NCBI GenBank assembly: GCA_043736155.1 | Contig: JAYTDA010000037.1 | Span: 1 to 64,000, forward strand | DNA length: 64,000 bases | Origin: JANNRR01 sp043736155 | GTDB lineage: Bacteria > Pseudomonadota > Alphaproteobacteria > Rhodobacterales > Rhodobacteraceae | Direction: 5' to 3' | Part shown: one piece after another, positions 54,201 to 61,738 of the stretch | How positions within the stretch are numbered: the stretch's first letter is position 1 | How the letters are laid out: each line of letters opens with the position of its first letter | Notes under the pieces: model-generated | What the model was told of the DNA's origin: nothing | Database searches by the model: none | What the model saw: only the letters and a program-made list of their open reading frames with translations | Translations under genes and position numbers: made by a program

Positions 54201-54280
54201 TTCATGCCGACGACGGGCGTATTGAAATCCCCAAGACGATGGATGAAATCGTTGGCCAAAGTGCCGGATACTATTGCCAT
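45269..54280 (-). CDS. Giant RTX-type (hemolysin-repeat) secreted protein, 3003 aa
   Basis: 3003 aa. N terminus MAIVSGTLANDFIHRLGD has no signal peptide. Calcium-binding GGxGNDxLxGG nonapeptides occur throughout. The first half holds 12 modules, each with VVDxxxDxVxEL-xGxDTVxSSV-ENLTLTG-INGTGN followed by nonapeptides. From about residue 1430 nine longer modules follow, each with a GESY-GGxGTDTLNG stretch, IExITGFxGGLTLTSAQL, and a beta-strand pair ending TVNGGAxADTVTI, again closed by nonapeptides. The C terminus (RFIFTSTSIG..., IADFSAAQLDLITF, final ASNFLWI) matches type I secretion targets. Probably an adhesin or matrix protein folding in extracellular Ca2+; the transporter is not in this window. 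RBS GGAG eight bases before the ATG. Confidence 0.93.
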   Translation of the reverse strand: MAIVSGTLANDFIHRLGDFNTPVVGMNEVTGVTILADAIDAGDGNDIVHADAGNDTVLGGIGNDAIYAGDGTDSVDGGAGDDTLDGGNGIDTLTGGDGNDLYVVDSASDALSELANEGIDLVQASASYTLGLNFENLTLTGTSVINGTGNTQDNILTGNISANVLTGLDGNDSIFGGSGSDTIFGGIGNDSIDGGLSNDAMAGGDGDDIYIVGSTTDIVTELAAEGHDGVLSSVTFTLSAEVEGLELTGTAAINGTGNVLDNAMFGNSANNALFGLGGNDTLAGGDGNDTIDGGTGDDAMSGGIGNDIFVVDSVGDIVTELAGAGTDTVQSSITFALSADLENLTLTGSGNINATGGGGANVLTGNIGDNLLSGGAGNDTLTASDGNDTLDGGLNDDSMTGGQGDDVYVVDSALDKVTESTGQGSDTVQSSVNFTLTSALENLVLTGSGNITGTGSTAANMMTGNSGNNLLDADSGDDTLFGGAGDDTLDGGSGADRMDGGADNDTYFVDNAGDVVVESPGGGTDTVSSSVSFILQTDVENLTLTGTSGLSGTGNAVANLLSGNTGANLLTGLAGNDTLFGGSGNDTLDGGSAADSMVGGSSNDTYVVDDAGDVMVELAAGGTDTVQTSLTHALAAEFENLTLTGSGTINGTGNAVANVIDGNAGSNQLFGGTGISGLDTISGGDGDDSLFGGDSNDALNGDNGNDSLDGGTGSDSMQGGAGDDTYIVDATADRATETSGNGTDTVQSSVSFSLDLNVENLTLTGAGTINGTGNVSDNLITGNGANNSLTGSDGNDSLAGGLGNDTLNGGNDDDTLDGGAGIDAMTGGLGNDTFIVDDAADTTVEALGGGTDTVVSSVTRTLSSDLENLTLTGSAALNGTGNISNNLITGNDGANILSASDGDDTVSGGIGNDTIDGGTGNDVIDGGTGNDSMSGGAGNDSYSVDSLTDVVVELSASGSDTVTSSVTFTLATDLEHLTLTGSANLSGTGNNSVNTMTGNDGNNLLSGLGGSDRLLGGIGNDTMDGGIGNDVMDGGAGADSMVGGTGNDSYTVDDAGDVIVELPSGGTDKVKASVSIVLSTDVENLTLSGIAAINGTGNAIKNKMIGNNGDNILSGLGGNDSLTGGNGNDTLLGGDNNDTLLGGNGNDSMDGGAGTDQLKGGTGDDIYAIDSLIDTITELAGEGTDTVQSTFTFALTTELENLTLTGTGNIDGTGTTGNNTLIGNVGNNLLDGQAGHDSMAGGGGNDTLDAGDGNDSLDGGTGVDQLTGGLGSDTYYIDNALDIVTELAGGGSDTVISTANFGLVAELENLTLAGTGAISGTGNTGANGITGNVGNNLLQGLGGADTLFGGDGNDTLDGGTGDDSLMAGAGVDQVIGGTGNDVMVLLTTSDIASGESYDGSGGADTLDGSLVSASASFTGVTITGTESIVGFSAGVSLTSAQLAQFSTAVNTGSITVLDAGTINLSGSDVTTANITLSAAGNSLTLNDEGLATYAITGGAGNDTVTFTGGTLGGSIIGAGGNDNLTGGGANEVLTGGAGTDTVDGGSGNDRLVVTVAGDLVSGENYNGGLGTDTLDGTAVTTAATLVGVAVSNIEHLTGFSGGLTLSSAVLSGFAGSLNTGAITINNAGTVDLSASAVTTSTFALANAGNSLTLTDSGLASYVITGGNGADTVTILGGSLGVNISGGGGADTVTGGSANDTITGGAGIDSLTGGAGHDLFSIVAASDFQVGETYAGGIGTDTLNGGVIATSASLVGVNVTGIEFITGFSGGLTLTSAQLGQFTGQVNVGAITLADGGALDLSASNILTSVFNLNAAGNALILNGNAAVSYVVTGGVGNDTVTFVGGNLGVSVNGGGGNDSLTGGSANDTLTGGTGIDTVNGAGGNDRLVIAAAGDLVSGESYDGGSGTDTLDGAGVAAAASIVGVTLTGIEEIAGFAGGLSMTSAQLDALAFALNVGGVTLTDSGTVDLTGDTLRTTTINLSALGNSLFLTDNGPGVYTINGGAGADTVTITGSTNGTLINGAGGADILTGGSAADTLIGGLGVDNLTGGIGNDVLRITAAGELVGGEFYTGGTGTDIFDAAAVTTAFTMAAGITFASMETLSGFSGGLTMTAAQLAAFATSVSTGAITLSTSGTVNLGSASISTNSFTLAAAGNLLTLSETGTLITVNGGIAADTVTITNGSAGTVLIGNGGNDSLTGGNGADTLTGSDGIDTIIGGGGNDRINILAVGDIVSGESYAGGTGTDTLNGSAIGTAASFAGVTFASIEAITGFTGGLTLTSAQLANFTTSIGTGAITLSDTGTINVGAAATTTNTFNLSAAGNSLTLNETGTFITVNGGAAGDTVTINNGSAGTTLLGNGGNDSLTGGLGADSLVGGAGTDTIDGGGGNDTITIVAASGLVTAESYAGGTGTDTLNGAAIGTAVTFVGSTLSAIEHISGFTGGLTLSSASLGSFTGSLNTGAITISDTGIINLGAATTTTSTFNLSAAGNVITLNEGATVLTVNGGAAADTITLNGGVSGSALNGNGGNDNMTGGAGADTLIGGAGVDTINGGSGNDVITIAAATDLAASESYTGGLGIDSLVGTAVVTAATLATSTLSGIENISGFSGGLTLTSAQLAGFTGTIAAGGATGITLSDTGTVNLSAATVTTTAFTLSALGNNLTLSNSNGTIYTVNGGALADTVTITGGIANATITGGAGNDTLTSAGGNDTINGGAGTDSVVGGAGNDVLAITLASDMAVGEIYDGGLGTDILNGTGVSTAVTLETSTLAGLESISGFTGGVTLTSGQLNAMTGTIAAGGATGITLSTAGVVDLTAEIVSTTVFTLSGSGNTLNLSNAGGTLFTVNGGGGSDVISVTGGAMASTLLGNIGADTLTGANGNDTLNGGSGNDFLTGGLGNDSLTGGTNADRFIFTSTSIGLNIDTIADFSAAQLDLITFTGLLVGTFAYMGSSAFTGSTGGLNSEVRYSTTNTLQVDTDGNGTSDFTITVTGIGSAGALVASNFLWI

Positions 54281-54715
54281 CGTTATTGCTCCATTTTGTG
54301 ACAGTAGCGTAAGATTTTCAATAGCTTACGCAGACAGACTGGTGACTTTGCCGTTGATTTTTACGTGACCTTTGCGGCCAGAAAGCGGCAAGGGTATGAT
54401 TTCGGTGGCGTTTGATTGCGCCGAATTGATGGTCGTGCACAATGGTTTGGCTTTGTGCCCGCAGCGCCACTATTGTTTCCCGGTTCGCCACAATCAGGGG
54501 CTGCATATAAAGAGGTCATGGCAAGATTGTGGCAAAGCCGCTGATTTTGCGGCGACCCCGCCCCGCATCACGAACCCGTCGAAACAGCGGCGGTGGCGCA
54601 GAATCCGCCTGTTTTTCCGGCAAATGCCGCGCGCAAACAGCACCGGGCACTATTCAGTGGCAGGGCCGGACCAGATGTGAAACCACTGGTCCAGCCACGA
54701 CATCAAACGGTGCCC
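54281..54715. other. Divergent regulatory region between RTX and transglutaminase genes
   Basis: 435 bp without a convincing gene. It must hold the RTX promoter (AT-richer at 54290-54370) and the promoter of the plus-strand operon. An open frame in the operon's reading frame starts at 54593, but the family N terminus begins at 54716, so I treat 54593-54715 as leader. Confidence 0.6.
54307..54331. promoter_or_regulatory. Inverted repeat upstream of the RTX gene
   Basis: GCGTAAG (54307-54313) and CTTACGC (54325-54331) are perfect complements spaced by 11 bp, 27 bp before the RTX start codon. The spacing places the arms on one face of the helix at about 1.7 turns, as in dimeric regulator sites; it could also be a 5'-UTR hairpin. 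The regulator is unknown. Confidence 0.5.
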
Positions 54716-57700
54716 ATGTCGATCCTTGCCAGCATCCACCACCTGACCCACTACAAATATGACCGGCCAGTGACGCTTGGCCCCCAGGTGATCCGCCTGC
54801 GCCCTGCGCCGCACAGCCGCACCCGCGTGCTGTCGCACAGCCTGACGGTCAGCCCCTCGGTGCATTTCGTCAATCATCAGCAGGATGCCTATGGCAACTG
54901 GCTGGCGCGGTTCGTGTTTCCCGAACCGGTCCGTGAACTCAGGATCGAGGTCGATCTGGTTGCCGACATGACGGTGTACAACCCGTTCGATTTCTTTGTC
55001 GAAGACAGCGCCGAACAATGGCCCTTCGACTATCCCGAAGACATCGAACCCGATCTGGTGATCTACCGCACCCCGGAACCGGCAGGGCCGCTGCTTTCAG
55101 CCTTTCTTGCCTCGGTGCCGCGCGACCGGATGCGCACCGTTGATTTTGTCGTGGGGCTGAACGCGCGGCTGGCAAACACCATCGGCTATGTGATCCGGCT
55201 GGAACCCGGGGTGCAGACCCCCGAGGAAACCTTTGCCAGCGCCAAAGGCTCGTGCCGCGACTCATCCTGGCTCTTGGTGCAGGCGCTGCGCCAACTCGGC
55301 TTTGCCGCCCGCTTTGTCTCCGGTTATCTGATCCAGCTGAAACCCGATCTGGTGGCGCTCGATGGCCCGCCCGGCACTGCGGTCGATTTCACCGACCTGC
55401 ATGCCTGGTGTGAAGTGTACCTGCCCGGTGCCGGTTGGGTCGGCCTTGACCCGACATCGGGCCTGTTGACCGGCGAAAGCCACATCCCGCTTTCTGCCAC
55501 GCCGCACTACCGCAACGCCGCGCCGATCTCGGGGGTGGCGAGCTATGCCGAGGTGGATTTCGCCTTTGACATGTCTGTCACCCGCATCGCCGAACATCCG
55601 CGCATCACCAAACCCTATTCCGATGCGGCCTGGGCCGATCTGGACGCGGTGGGGCAAAAGGTTGATGCCGCGCTGGCGGCGGGCGATGTGCGGCTGACCA
55701 TGGGGGGGGAGCCGACCTTTGTCTCCACCCTCGATTTCGAGGCACCGGAATGGAACACCGAAGCGGTGGGGCCAACCAAACGTCTGTTTGCCGACCAGCT
55801 GATCCGCCGCCTGCGCGACCGGTTTGCGCCGGGGGGGTTCCTGCATTACGGTCAGGGCAAGTGGTATCCCGGCGAAAGCCTGCCGCGCTGGACCTTCAGC
55901 CTGTATTGGCGGCGCGATGGCAAGGCACTGTGGTCCGACCCTTCGCTGATCGCCGCCGAAGGTGCCGACCTGCGCGCCACCCCCGCCGCCGCCGAGGCGC
56001 TGCTGCGCGGCATCGCGGCGGAGTTGGGGGTACCTGCCACCCATGTCGTCCCCGCCTATGAAGACCCGGCAGAATGGATTATGCGTGAGGGCAACCTGCC
56101 GGAAAACGTGACACCGGAGAATTCAAAGCTGAAAGACCCCGAGGAACGCGCCCGGATTGCCCGGGTGTTTGGCCGGGGCCTGACTGAACCCACCGGCTTT
56201 GTGTTGCCGGTGCAGCGCTGGCAATCGCGGGCCTCCGGCGGCTGGTTGTCGGAACAATGGGCGCTGCGGCGCGGCAAGCTGTTTCTGGTGCCGGGTGACA
56301 GTCCTGCGGGCTACCGCCTGCCGCTGGGCAGTCTGCCGCACATCCCGCCTGCGCAATTTCCGTTTGTGCAACCGGCGGATCCCAGCGATGACCGTGGCCC
56401 ACTGCCTGATCCAACCGCATCCCGCGCCCAGCACGCGCAACCTTCGTCTTTCACCGCCGCCGAACCGGCACAGCAGCGCAACGAACAGACCTTGACCGAG
56501 GTTGACGGCAAGGTGCGCACCGCGCTGACGGTGGAACCGCGCGACGGGCGGCTGTGCGTTTTCATGCCGCCGGTGGAACGGGTCGAGGATTATCTGGACC
56601 TGATCGCCGCCGCCGAAGCCGCTGCAACCCGGATGAAACTGCCGGTCCATATCGAAGGCTATGCCCCGCCGCATGACGCGCGGCTGAACGTGATCCGCGT
56701 CGCCCCCGACCCCGGGGTGATCGAGGCGAACATCCACCCCGCTGCCACTTGGGCCGAATGCGTCGCCACCACCGAAGCGGTCTATGCCGAGGCGCGGGCC
56801 TGCCGTCTGGGGGCCGACAAGTTCATGATCGACGGTCGCCATACCGGCACCGGCGGCGGCAACCATGTGGTGGTTGGCGGTGCCAGCCCGAACGACAGCC
56901 CGTTCCTGCGCCGCCCCGACCTGCTGCGCAGCCTGATCCTGCATTGGGCGCGGCACCCCTCGCTCAGCTATCTGTTTTCCGGGCTGTTCATCGGCCCGAC
57001 CTCGCAGGCCCCACGGATCGACGAGGCGCGGCATGATGCCTTGTATGAGCTGGAAATGGCGCTGGACCAGATCCCCGCTGGCCCAAAATCAGGCGGTGGC
57101 AGCGCCCCGCCACCCTGGCTGGTTGACCGGCTGTTGCGCAATCTGCTGGTTGATGTCACCGGCAATACCCACCGCGCCGAGATCTGCATCGACAAGCTCT
57201 ATTCCCCCGATGGCCCCACTGGCCGGCTGGGTCTGGTGGAATTTCGCGGCTTCGAGATGCCGCCCAACCCGCGGATGTCGCTGGCACAGCAACTGCTGAT
57301 CCGCGCGATGATCGCCCGGTTCTGGGCTGAACCGCTGACCGGCACCCTGCCGCGCTGGGGCACCACCCTGCATGACCGCTTCATGCTGCCGCACATGCTG
57401 TGGCAGGATTTCCGCGCGGTGCTGCGTGATCTGACCGACCACGGCTTTGCCATGCAGTCGCAATGGTTCGAGGCGCAGGCCGAGTTCCGCTTTCCGTTCT
57501 GCGGTGAAGTGACCGTCGGGGAGGTCACACTGGAATTGCGGCAGGCGCTGGAGCCGTGGCATGTGCTTGGGGAGACCGGTGCCATTGGCGGCACCGTGCG
57601 CCATACCGACAGTTCGGTGGAACGGCTGCAGGTCAAGCTGACCACCACCGATCCCGGGCGTTACGCCGTGACCGCCAACCGCCGTCTGGTGCCGCTGCAC

Positions 57701-58039
57701 CCCACCGAGACCAGCGGCACCTCGGTGGCCGGTGTGCGGTTCAAGGCCTGGGCACCACCCTTGGCACTGCACCCGAAACTGCCGGTCAATGCGCCGCTGA
57801 CCTTTGACATCTATGACCGCTGGAATGGCCGCGCCATGGGGGGCTGCACCTATCATGTGGCCCATCCCGGCGGGCGGAATTACGACACCTTTCCGGTCAA
57901 CGGCAATGAGGCAGAGGCGCGGCGGCTGGCGCGGTTTGAGCCTTTTGGCCACAGCCCCGGCCCCTTCACCCCTGCACCCGAAACCCCGCACCCGGAGTTT
58001 CCGATGACCCTCGACCTGCGCCGCCAACCGGGGCTATGA
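54716..58039 (+). CDS. Large transglutaminase-like protein with DUF2126
   Basis: 1107 aa from ATG 54716 (MSILASIHHLTHYKYDRPVTLGPQVIRLRPAPHSRT). The N-terminal beta domain and transglutaminase core give Cys180 in GSCRDSSWLLVQALRQLGFAARFVSGYL, His229 in DLHAWCEVYLPGAGWVGLDPTSG and Asp about 244. From about residue 340 the long DUF2126 region follows (LTMGGEPTFVSTLDFEAPEWN, YGQGKWYPGESLPRWTFSLYWR, FMIDGRHTGTGGGNHVV). In other bacteria it is found in an operon with ATP-grasp/alpha-E and a small transglutaminase, as here; this set is predicted to make or process a peptide or peptide tag. The product is unknown. Confidence 0.92.
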   Translation: MSILASIHHLTHYKYDRPVTLGPQVIRLRPAPHSRTRVLSHSLTVSPSVHFVNHQQDAYGNWLARFVFPEPVRELRIEVDLVADMTVYNPFDFFVEDSAEQWPFDYPEDIEPDLVIYRTPEPAGPLLSAFLASVPRDRMRTVDFVVGLNARLANTIGYVIRLEPGVQTPEETFASAKGSCRDSSWLLVQALRQLGFAARFVSGYLIQLKPDLVALDGPPGTAVDFTDLHAWCEVYLPGAGWVGLDPTSGLLTGESHIPLSATPHYRNAAPISGVASYAEVDFAFDMSVTRIAEHPRITKPYSDAAWADLDAVGQKVDAALAAGDVRLTMGGEPTFVSTLDFEAPEWNTEAVGPTKRLFADQLIRRLRDRFAPGGFLHYGQGKWYPGESLPRWTFSLYWRRDGKALWSDPSLIAAEGADLRATPAAAEALLRGIAAELGVPATHVVPAYEDPAEWIMREGNLPENVTPENSKLKDPEERARIARVFGRGLTEPTGFVLPVQRWQSRASGGWLSEQWALRRGKLFLVPGDSPAGYRLPLGSLPHIPPAQFPFVQPADPSDDRGPLPDPTASRAQHAQPSSFTAAEPAQQRNEQTLTEVDGKVRTALTVEPRDGRLCVFMPPVERVEDYLDLIAAAEAAATRMKLPVHIEGYAPPHDARLNVIRVAPDPGVIEANIHPAATWAECVATTEAVYAEARACRLGADKFMIDGRHTGTGGGNHVVVGGASPNDSPFLRRPDLLRSLILHWARHPSLSYLFSGLFIGPTSQAPRIDEARHDALYELEMALDQIPAGPKSGGGSAPPPWLVDRLLRNLLVDVTGNTHRAEICIDKLYSPDGPTGRLGLVEFRGFEMPPNPRMSLAQQLLIRAMIARFWAEPLTGTLPRWGTTLHDRFMLPHMLWQDFRAVLRDLTDHGFAMQSQWFEAQAEFRFPFCGEVTVGEVTLELRQALEPWHVLGETGAIGGTVRHTDSSVERLQVKLTTTDPGRYAVTANRRLVPLHPTETSGTSVAGVRFKAWAPPLALHPKLPVNAPLTFDIYDRWNGRAMGGCTYHVAHPGGRNYDTFPVNGNEAEARRLARFEPFGHSPGPFTPAPETPHPEFPMTLDLRRQPGL

Positions 58040-58084
58040 GGTGGAAAACCGGCGCAAATCAGCGGTGACGGCAAGGATGCAGCG

Positions 58085-60466
58085 GTGACAGCGCCCGAGA
58101 TCAGGGATCCGGCTGACCAGATGCTGGCAGACTATCGCCCGCTTCGCGGTGTTGCCGATGAAATGATCGACCCCACCGGCCGGATGCGCCCGGTCTGGGG
58201 TGGGTTGCTGACCCATCTGGCAACGCGAGGCCCGGCGGCACTGGCCACCGACTTTGACCGGGGTGCGCAATATCTGCGTGAAAGCGGGGTGTTCTTTCGC
58301 CAATATGGTCAGGATGACCGCGATTGGCCACTGACCCCGCTGCCGGTCATTCTGGCGCGGGCGGAGTGGGAAGACCTGTCCGCCGGACTGGTGCAGCGCG
58401 CCGATCTGCTGGAACAGGTGGTGGCGGACCTGTATGGCGATAACCAACTGGTGGCACAGGGGTTTTTGCCCGCCGACCTGATCGCCGAAAACCCGGAATG
58501 GCTGCGGCCCTTGGTCGGGGTGCCGCCGCGATCCGCCCATTTCCTCCATTTTCTGGCGTTTGAATTGGGGCGTGGCCCAGATGGCCGCTGGTGGGTGATC
58601 GGCGACCGTACCCAGGCCCCCTCCGGTGCCGGTTTCGCGCTGGAAAACCGCATTGCCTGTTCGCGCAGCTTTGCCGACCTGTACCGCACCAGCCATGTGA
58701 TGCGGCTGGCGGGGTTCTTTGGCGCCTTTCGCGCGGCGCTGGATGGGTTGGGGGCTGCCCGAGGCGGCAAAGCCGGGATTCTGAGCGCGGGTCCGATGAC
58801 CGACACCTATCATGAACAGGCCTATATCGCCCGCTACCTTGGCCTGCCGCTGCTGGAAGGCGCTGATTTGCTGGTGCAGGACGGTCTGTTGCATGTGCGC
58901 ACCGTGGATGGCCTGTCGCCGATTGATGTGCTGTGGCGCCGAATGGATGCCGGCTGGTGTGACCCGCTGGAACTGGCGGAAAACTCGCGGATCGGCACCG
59001 CCGGTCTGGTGGCGGCGGTGCGGCAAGGCTCGGTCACCATGGTCAATGCCCTTGGGGCCGGTGTGCTGGAAATGCAGGCGCTGATGGCGTTTCTGCCCGC
59101 CATCGCCGAACATCTGACCGGGTCGCCGCTGCGGCTGCCCAACATCGCCACCTGGTGGTGCGGTGGCGCACGGCAGGCGGCCCATGTCCGTGCCAACGCG
59201 CACCGGATGCTGATCGGCCCGGCGCTGGCCACCCGTCTGCCGCTGGAACTGCAAGGCCGCCCGGCGATCGAGGGGCCATTGCAGGCGGGCAGCACCTTGG
59301 ATGACATTCTGGCCCACAACCCGCGCAGCCTGGTCGGGCAGGAACTGGTCACCCTGTCCACCACCCCGGTCTGGGAAGCCGGGCACCTGATGGCGCGGCC
59401 GATGACGCTGCGGATGTTTCTGGCGCGGGGGCCACAGGGCTGGCAGGTGATGCCCGGCGGTTTTGCCCGCATCGGCAAGGGCCAGGACGCCGGGGCGATT
59501 GCGATGCAGAACGGCTCTGCGGTTGCCGATGTCTGGGTGCTGTCCGATCAGCCGGTGGCGCGCGAAACCCTGCTCACGGCATCCGACCGTGGCTTTGCCC
59601 GAGCCGAACCGGGTGCCCTGCCCAGCCGCGCCGCTGACAATCTGTTCTGGCTGGGACGCTATATCGAGCGCACTGAATCGCTGGCGCGGCTGGCCCGGGC
59701 CTATCATGCCCGGCTGGAAGAGGCGGGTACCGATACCGCCCCGCTGCTGCGCAACCTGCGGGACCAGATGGCGCAATTTGGTGCCGATGCGGCAGAGCCG
59801 CTGCCACAGGGCTTGTGCAGCATGCTGACAGCGGCGGTCAGGGCGGCGGGCCAGATCAGGGACCGCTTTTCGGTCGATGGCTGGGCGGCGCTGCTGGATC
59901 TGGACAAGACGGCGCGGCGGATGGCCGACACCGTGGTGGCAGGGGCCGACGCCGCGCTGGCGATGGGGGTTTTGCTGCGCAAGATCAACGGCTTCTCCGG
60001 CCTTGTTCATGAAAACATGTACCGCGCCGCCGGGTGGCGGTTTCTGACCATGGGCCGGGCGCTGGAACGGGGGGCGACGATGGCGACCCTGTTGGCCACA
60101 CTGGCGGAACCCGGGGCACCGCAGGGGGCGCTGGACCTGCTGATCGAAATCGGTGACAGCGTGATGACCCACCGGCAACGCTATGCCGTCGCCACCGGCC
60201 GGGATTCGGTGGTGGATTTGCTGGCGCTGGATGGCAGCAACCCGCGATCCGTGCGGTTTCAACTGGCAGAGATCAGGGCGCAATCCGATGCTTTGGCCGG
60301 GGGACCGCAATCGGGGCAGATCACCGAATTCGGCCGGCGGGTGCTGGCGGTGGAAACTTCGGTGGCGATCCAGACCCCGCTGTCGCTGGATGGCGCGGCA
60401 CTGGCGCAGGTGCATGATGACATCCTGTCGCTTTCCCCGGCGCTTGCCCGCGCCTATCAGCTATAG
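58085..60466 (+). CDS. Circularly permuted ATP-grasp protein fused to alpha-E domain
   Basis: 793 aa. The N-terminal two thirds is a circularly permuted type 2 ATP-grasp enzyme (DPTGRMRPVWGGLLTHL, FFRQYGQDDRDWPLTPLPVIL, GPMTDTYHEQAYIARYLGLPLLEGADLLVQDGLLHVRT, VTMVNALGAGVLE). The alpha-E domain begins at about 512 (SRAADNLFWLGRYIERTESLARLARAYHARLEEA) and runs to the end as an all-helical domain. In many genomes these are two separate genes; here they are fused. ATP-grasp enzymes of this class are predicted to form peptide-like bonds. It starts 45 bp after the large transglutaminase and ends 8 bp before the small one. Confidence 0.92.
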   Translation: MTAPEIRDPADQMLADYRPLRGVADEMIDPTGRMRPVWGGLLTHLATRGPAALATDFDRGAQYLRESGVFFRQYGQDDRDWPLTPLPVILARAEWEDLSAGLVQRADLLEQVVADLYGDNQLVAQGFLPADLIAENPEWLRPLVGVPPRSAHFLHFLAFELGRGPDGRWWVIGDRTQAPSGAGFALENRIACSRSFADLYRTSHVMRLAGFFGAFRAALDGLGAARGGKAGILSAGPMTDTYHEQAYIARYLGLPLLEGADLLVQDGLLHVRTVDGLSPIDVLWRRMDAGWCDPLELAENSRIGTAGLVAAVRQGSVTMVNALGAGVLEMQALMAFLPAIAEHLTGSPLRLPNIATWWCGGARQAAHVRANAHRMLIGPALATRLPLELQGRPAIEGPLQAGSTLDDILAHNPRSLVGQELVTLSTTPVWEAGHLMARPMTLRMFLARGPQGWQVMPGGFARIGKGQDAGAIAMQNGSAVADVWVLSDQPVARETLLTASDRGFARAEPGALPSRAADNLFWLGRYIERTESLARLARAYHARLEEAGTDTAPLLRNLRDQMAQFGADAAEPLPQGLCSMLTAAVRAAGQIRDRFSVDGWAALLDLDKTARRMADTVVAGADAALAMGVLLRKINGFSGLVHENMYRAAGWRFLTMGRALERGATMATLLATLAEPGAPQGALDLLIEIGDSVMTHRQRYAVATGRDSVVDLLALDGSNPRSVRFQLAEIRAQSDALAGGPQSGQITEFGRRVLAVETSVAIQTPLSLDGAALAQVHDDILSLSPALARAYQL

Positions 60467-60473
60467 GCCCAGG

Positions 60474-61364
60474 ATGACCGCCAGCATGACCGCCTCCTAC
60501 GACATCAGCCTGCGGATCCGGTACGACTATGCCACCCCCGCTGCCGGTGGCCGCCATCTGGTGCGGTTGCTGCCGATCACCCGGGCGGGAAGTCAGCGGC
60601 TGGTGGCGGGCCATATCGACATCAGACCGGATGTGAATGAACGCTTGGAAAGTCTTGATTTCTTTGGCAATCACATGGTTGCCTTTGCCTTGCCCGGGCA
60701 TCACGACCATATCGCGCTGAAACTGACGGCGCGGGTGGACCGGGCGGCACCGCAGACCCTTGGCCCCTCGGTTTCGCTCAATGGGCTGGAGGCGGCGCTG
60801 GACGATGTCACCACGCTCGATGCGGCCTCGCCGCTGCATTTCCGCACAGCCTCGCCCCGGGTGCCGCTGGATTCCGCGATGACAGACTATGGCCGCGCCC
60901 TGCTGACCCCGGATCAGACCACAGCCGACCTGTTGCAACGCCTCGGCCAAACCCTGCACCACGACATGCGCTTTGATCCCGAAGCCACCGAGGTAGATAC
61001 AACCGCCGCCGAAGCGTTCGAGAAGCGGCATGGGGTGTGCCAGGATTTCAGCCATATCATGATCGCCAGCCTGCGCGGCCTTGGCATCCCCGCAGGCTAT
61101 GTCAGCGGCTTTCTGCGCACCATCCCGCCCGCCGGCAAACCCCGGCTGGAGGGGGCAGACGCCATGCATGCCTGGGTGCGGGCCTGGTGCGGGCCACAGG
61201 CGGGGTGGGTGGATTATGACCCGACCAACGCCACCTTTGCCGGGCAGGATCATATCGAGGTGGCCTTTGGCCGCGACTATTCCGATGTGGCCCCGATCAA
61301 GGGGATGATGCGCGGTGCCAGCGGCCAGCGCAGTGAACAGGAAGTGGATGTGGTGCCGCGATGA
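60474..61364 (+). CDS. Small transglutaminase-like cysteine peptidase
   Basis: 296 aa from the ATG at 60474; another ATG lies 12 bp on (60486) after a near-repeat of ATGACCGCC, and either may be used. N-terminal beta domain YDISLRIRYDYATPAAGGRHLVRLLPI; catalytic Cys189 in FEKRHGVCQDFSHIMIASLRGLGIPAGYVSGFL; His in DAMHAWVRAWCGPQAGWVDYDPTN, with the Asp after it. The triad is complete, so it may be an active protease or amide-forming enzyme. Last gene of the operon; the duplicated element B lies after it. Confidence 0.92.
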   Translation: MTASMTASYDISLRIRYDYATPAAGGRHLVRLLPITRAGSQRLVAGHIDIRPDVNERLESLDFFGNHMVAFALPGHHDHIALKLTARVDRAAPQTLGPSVSLNGLEAALDDVTTLDAASPLHFRTASPRVPLDSAMTDYGRALLTPDQTTADLLQRLGQTLHHDMRFDPEATEVDTTAAEAFEKRHGVCQDFSHIMIASLRGLGIPAGYVSGFLRTIPPAGKPRLEGADAMHAWVRAWCGPQAGWVDYDPTNATFAGQDHIEVAFGRDYSDVAPIKGMMRGASGQRSEQEVDVVPR

Positions 61365-61385
61365 CGCGCACTGCGGTACAACGGC

Positions 61386-61723
61386 AACCAAGGCCCCCAA
61401 ACTGACCGCTCCGATAGTCCGGTGCCGACTCGAACCCGCCATCTGCCTGAGCGGGAAAAGACGATCCACTGGATCGGCCCCGCTCACCGCGACCAAGGTG
61501 CCGCTGGACTGGTGGAGCACGAGACGACAGAGGGCAGTGCCTGCCCCGGCGAAGCGAAGCGCCCGCCCTGAGGGGGGGCAGGCGCTTCCCGGTCCTTTGA
61601 GGACCGGGAGTGACGCGGCACTGTTGCTTTGCGGCAGGCCCGATGGGGCCTGCCGGACGGAAGGCAGTTCCATCGGGAGCCATCCCGATCCAAGCAGTCT
61701 GCGGTCACCCAAAAGGGCCGCTG
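61386..61723 (+). repeat. Duplicated non-coding element, copy B (structured)
   Basis: About 340 bp matching copy A at 43343-43704 and in the same orientation. Stems here: GAAGCGCC-C-GCCC with GGGC-A-GGCGCTTC (61556-61588), TCCCGGTCC-TTTGA-GGACCGGGA (61587-61609) and CGGCAGGCCC-GATG-GGGCCTGCCG near 61633-61656. The middle stem differs from copy A by a paired change: C43574-G43584 in A is T61593-A61603 in B, so base pairing is kept. The inner part of the first stem is much shorter than in A. It lies in the gap between the converging small transglutaminase and Dabb genes. Confidence 0.75.
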
Positions 61724-61738
61724 CTATAACGTCAGAAA

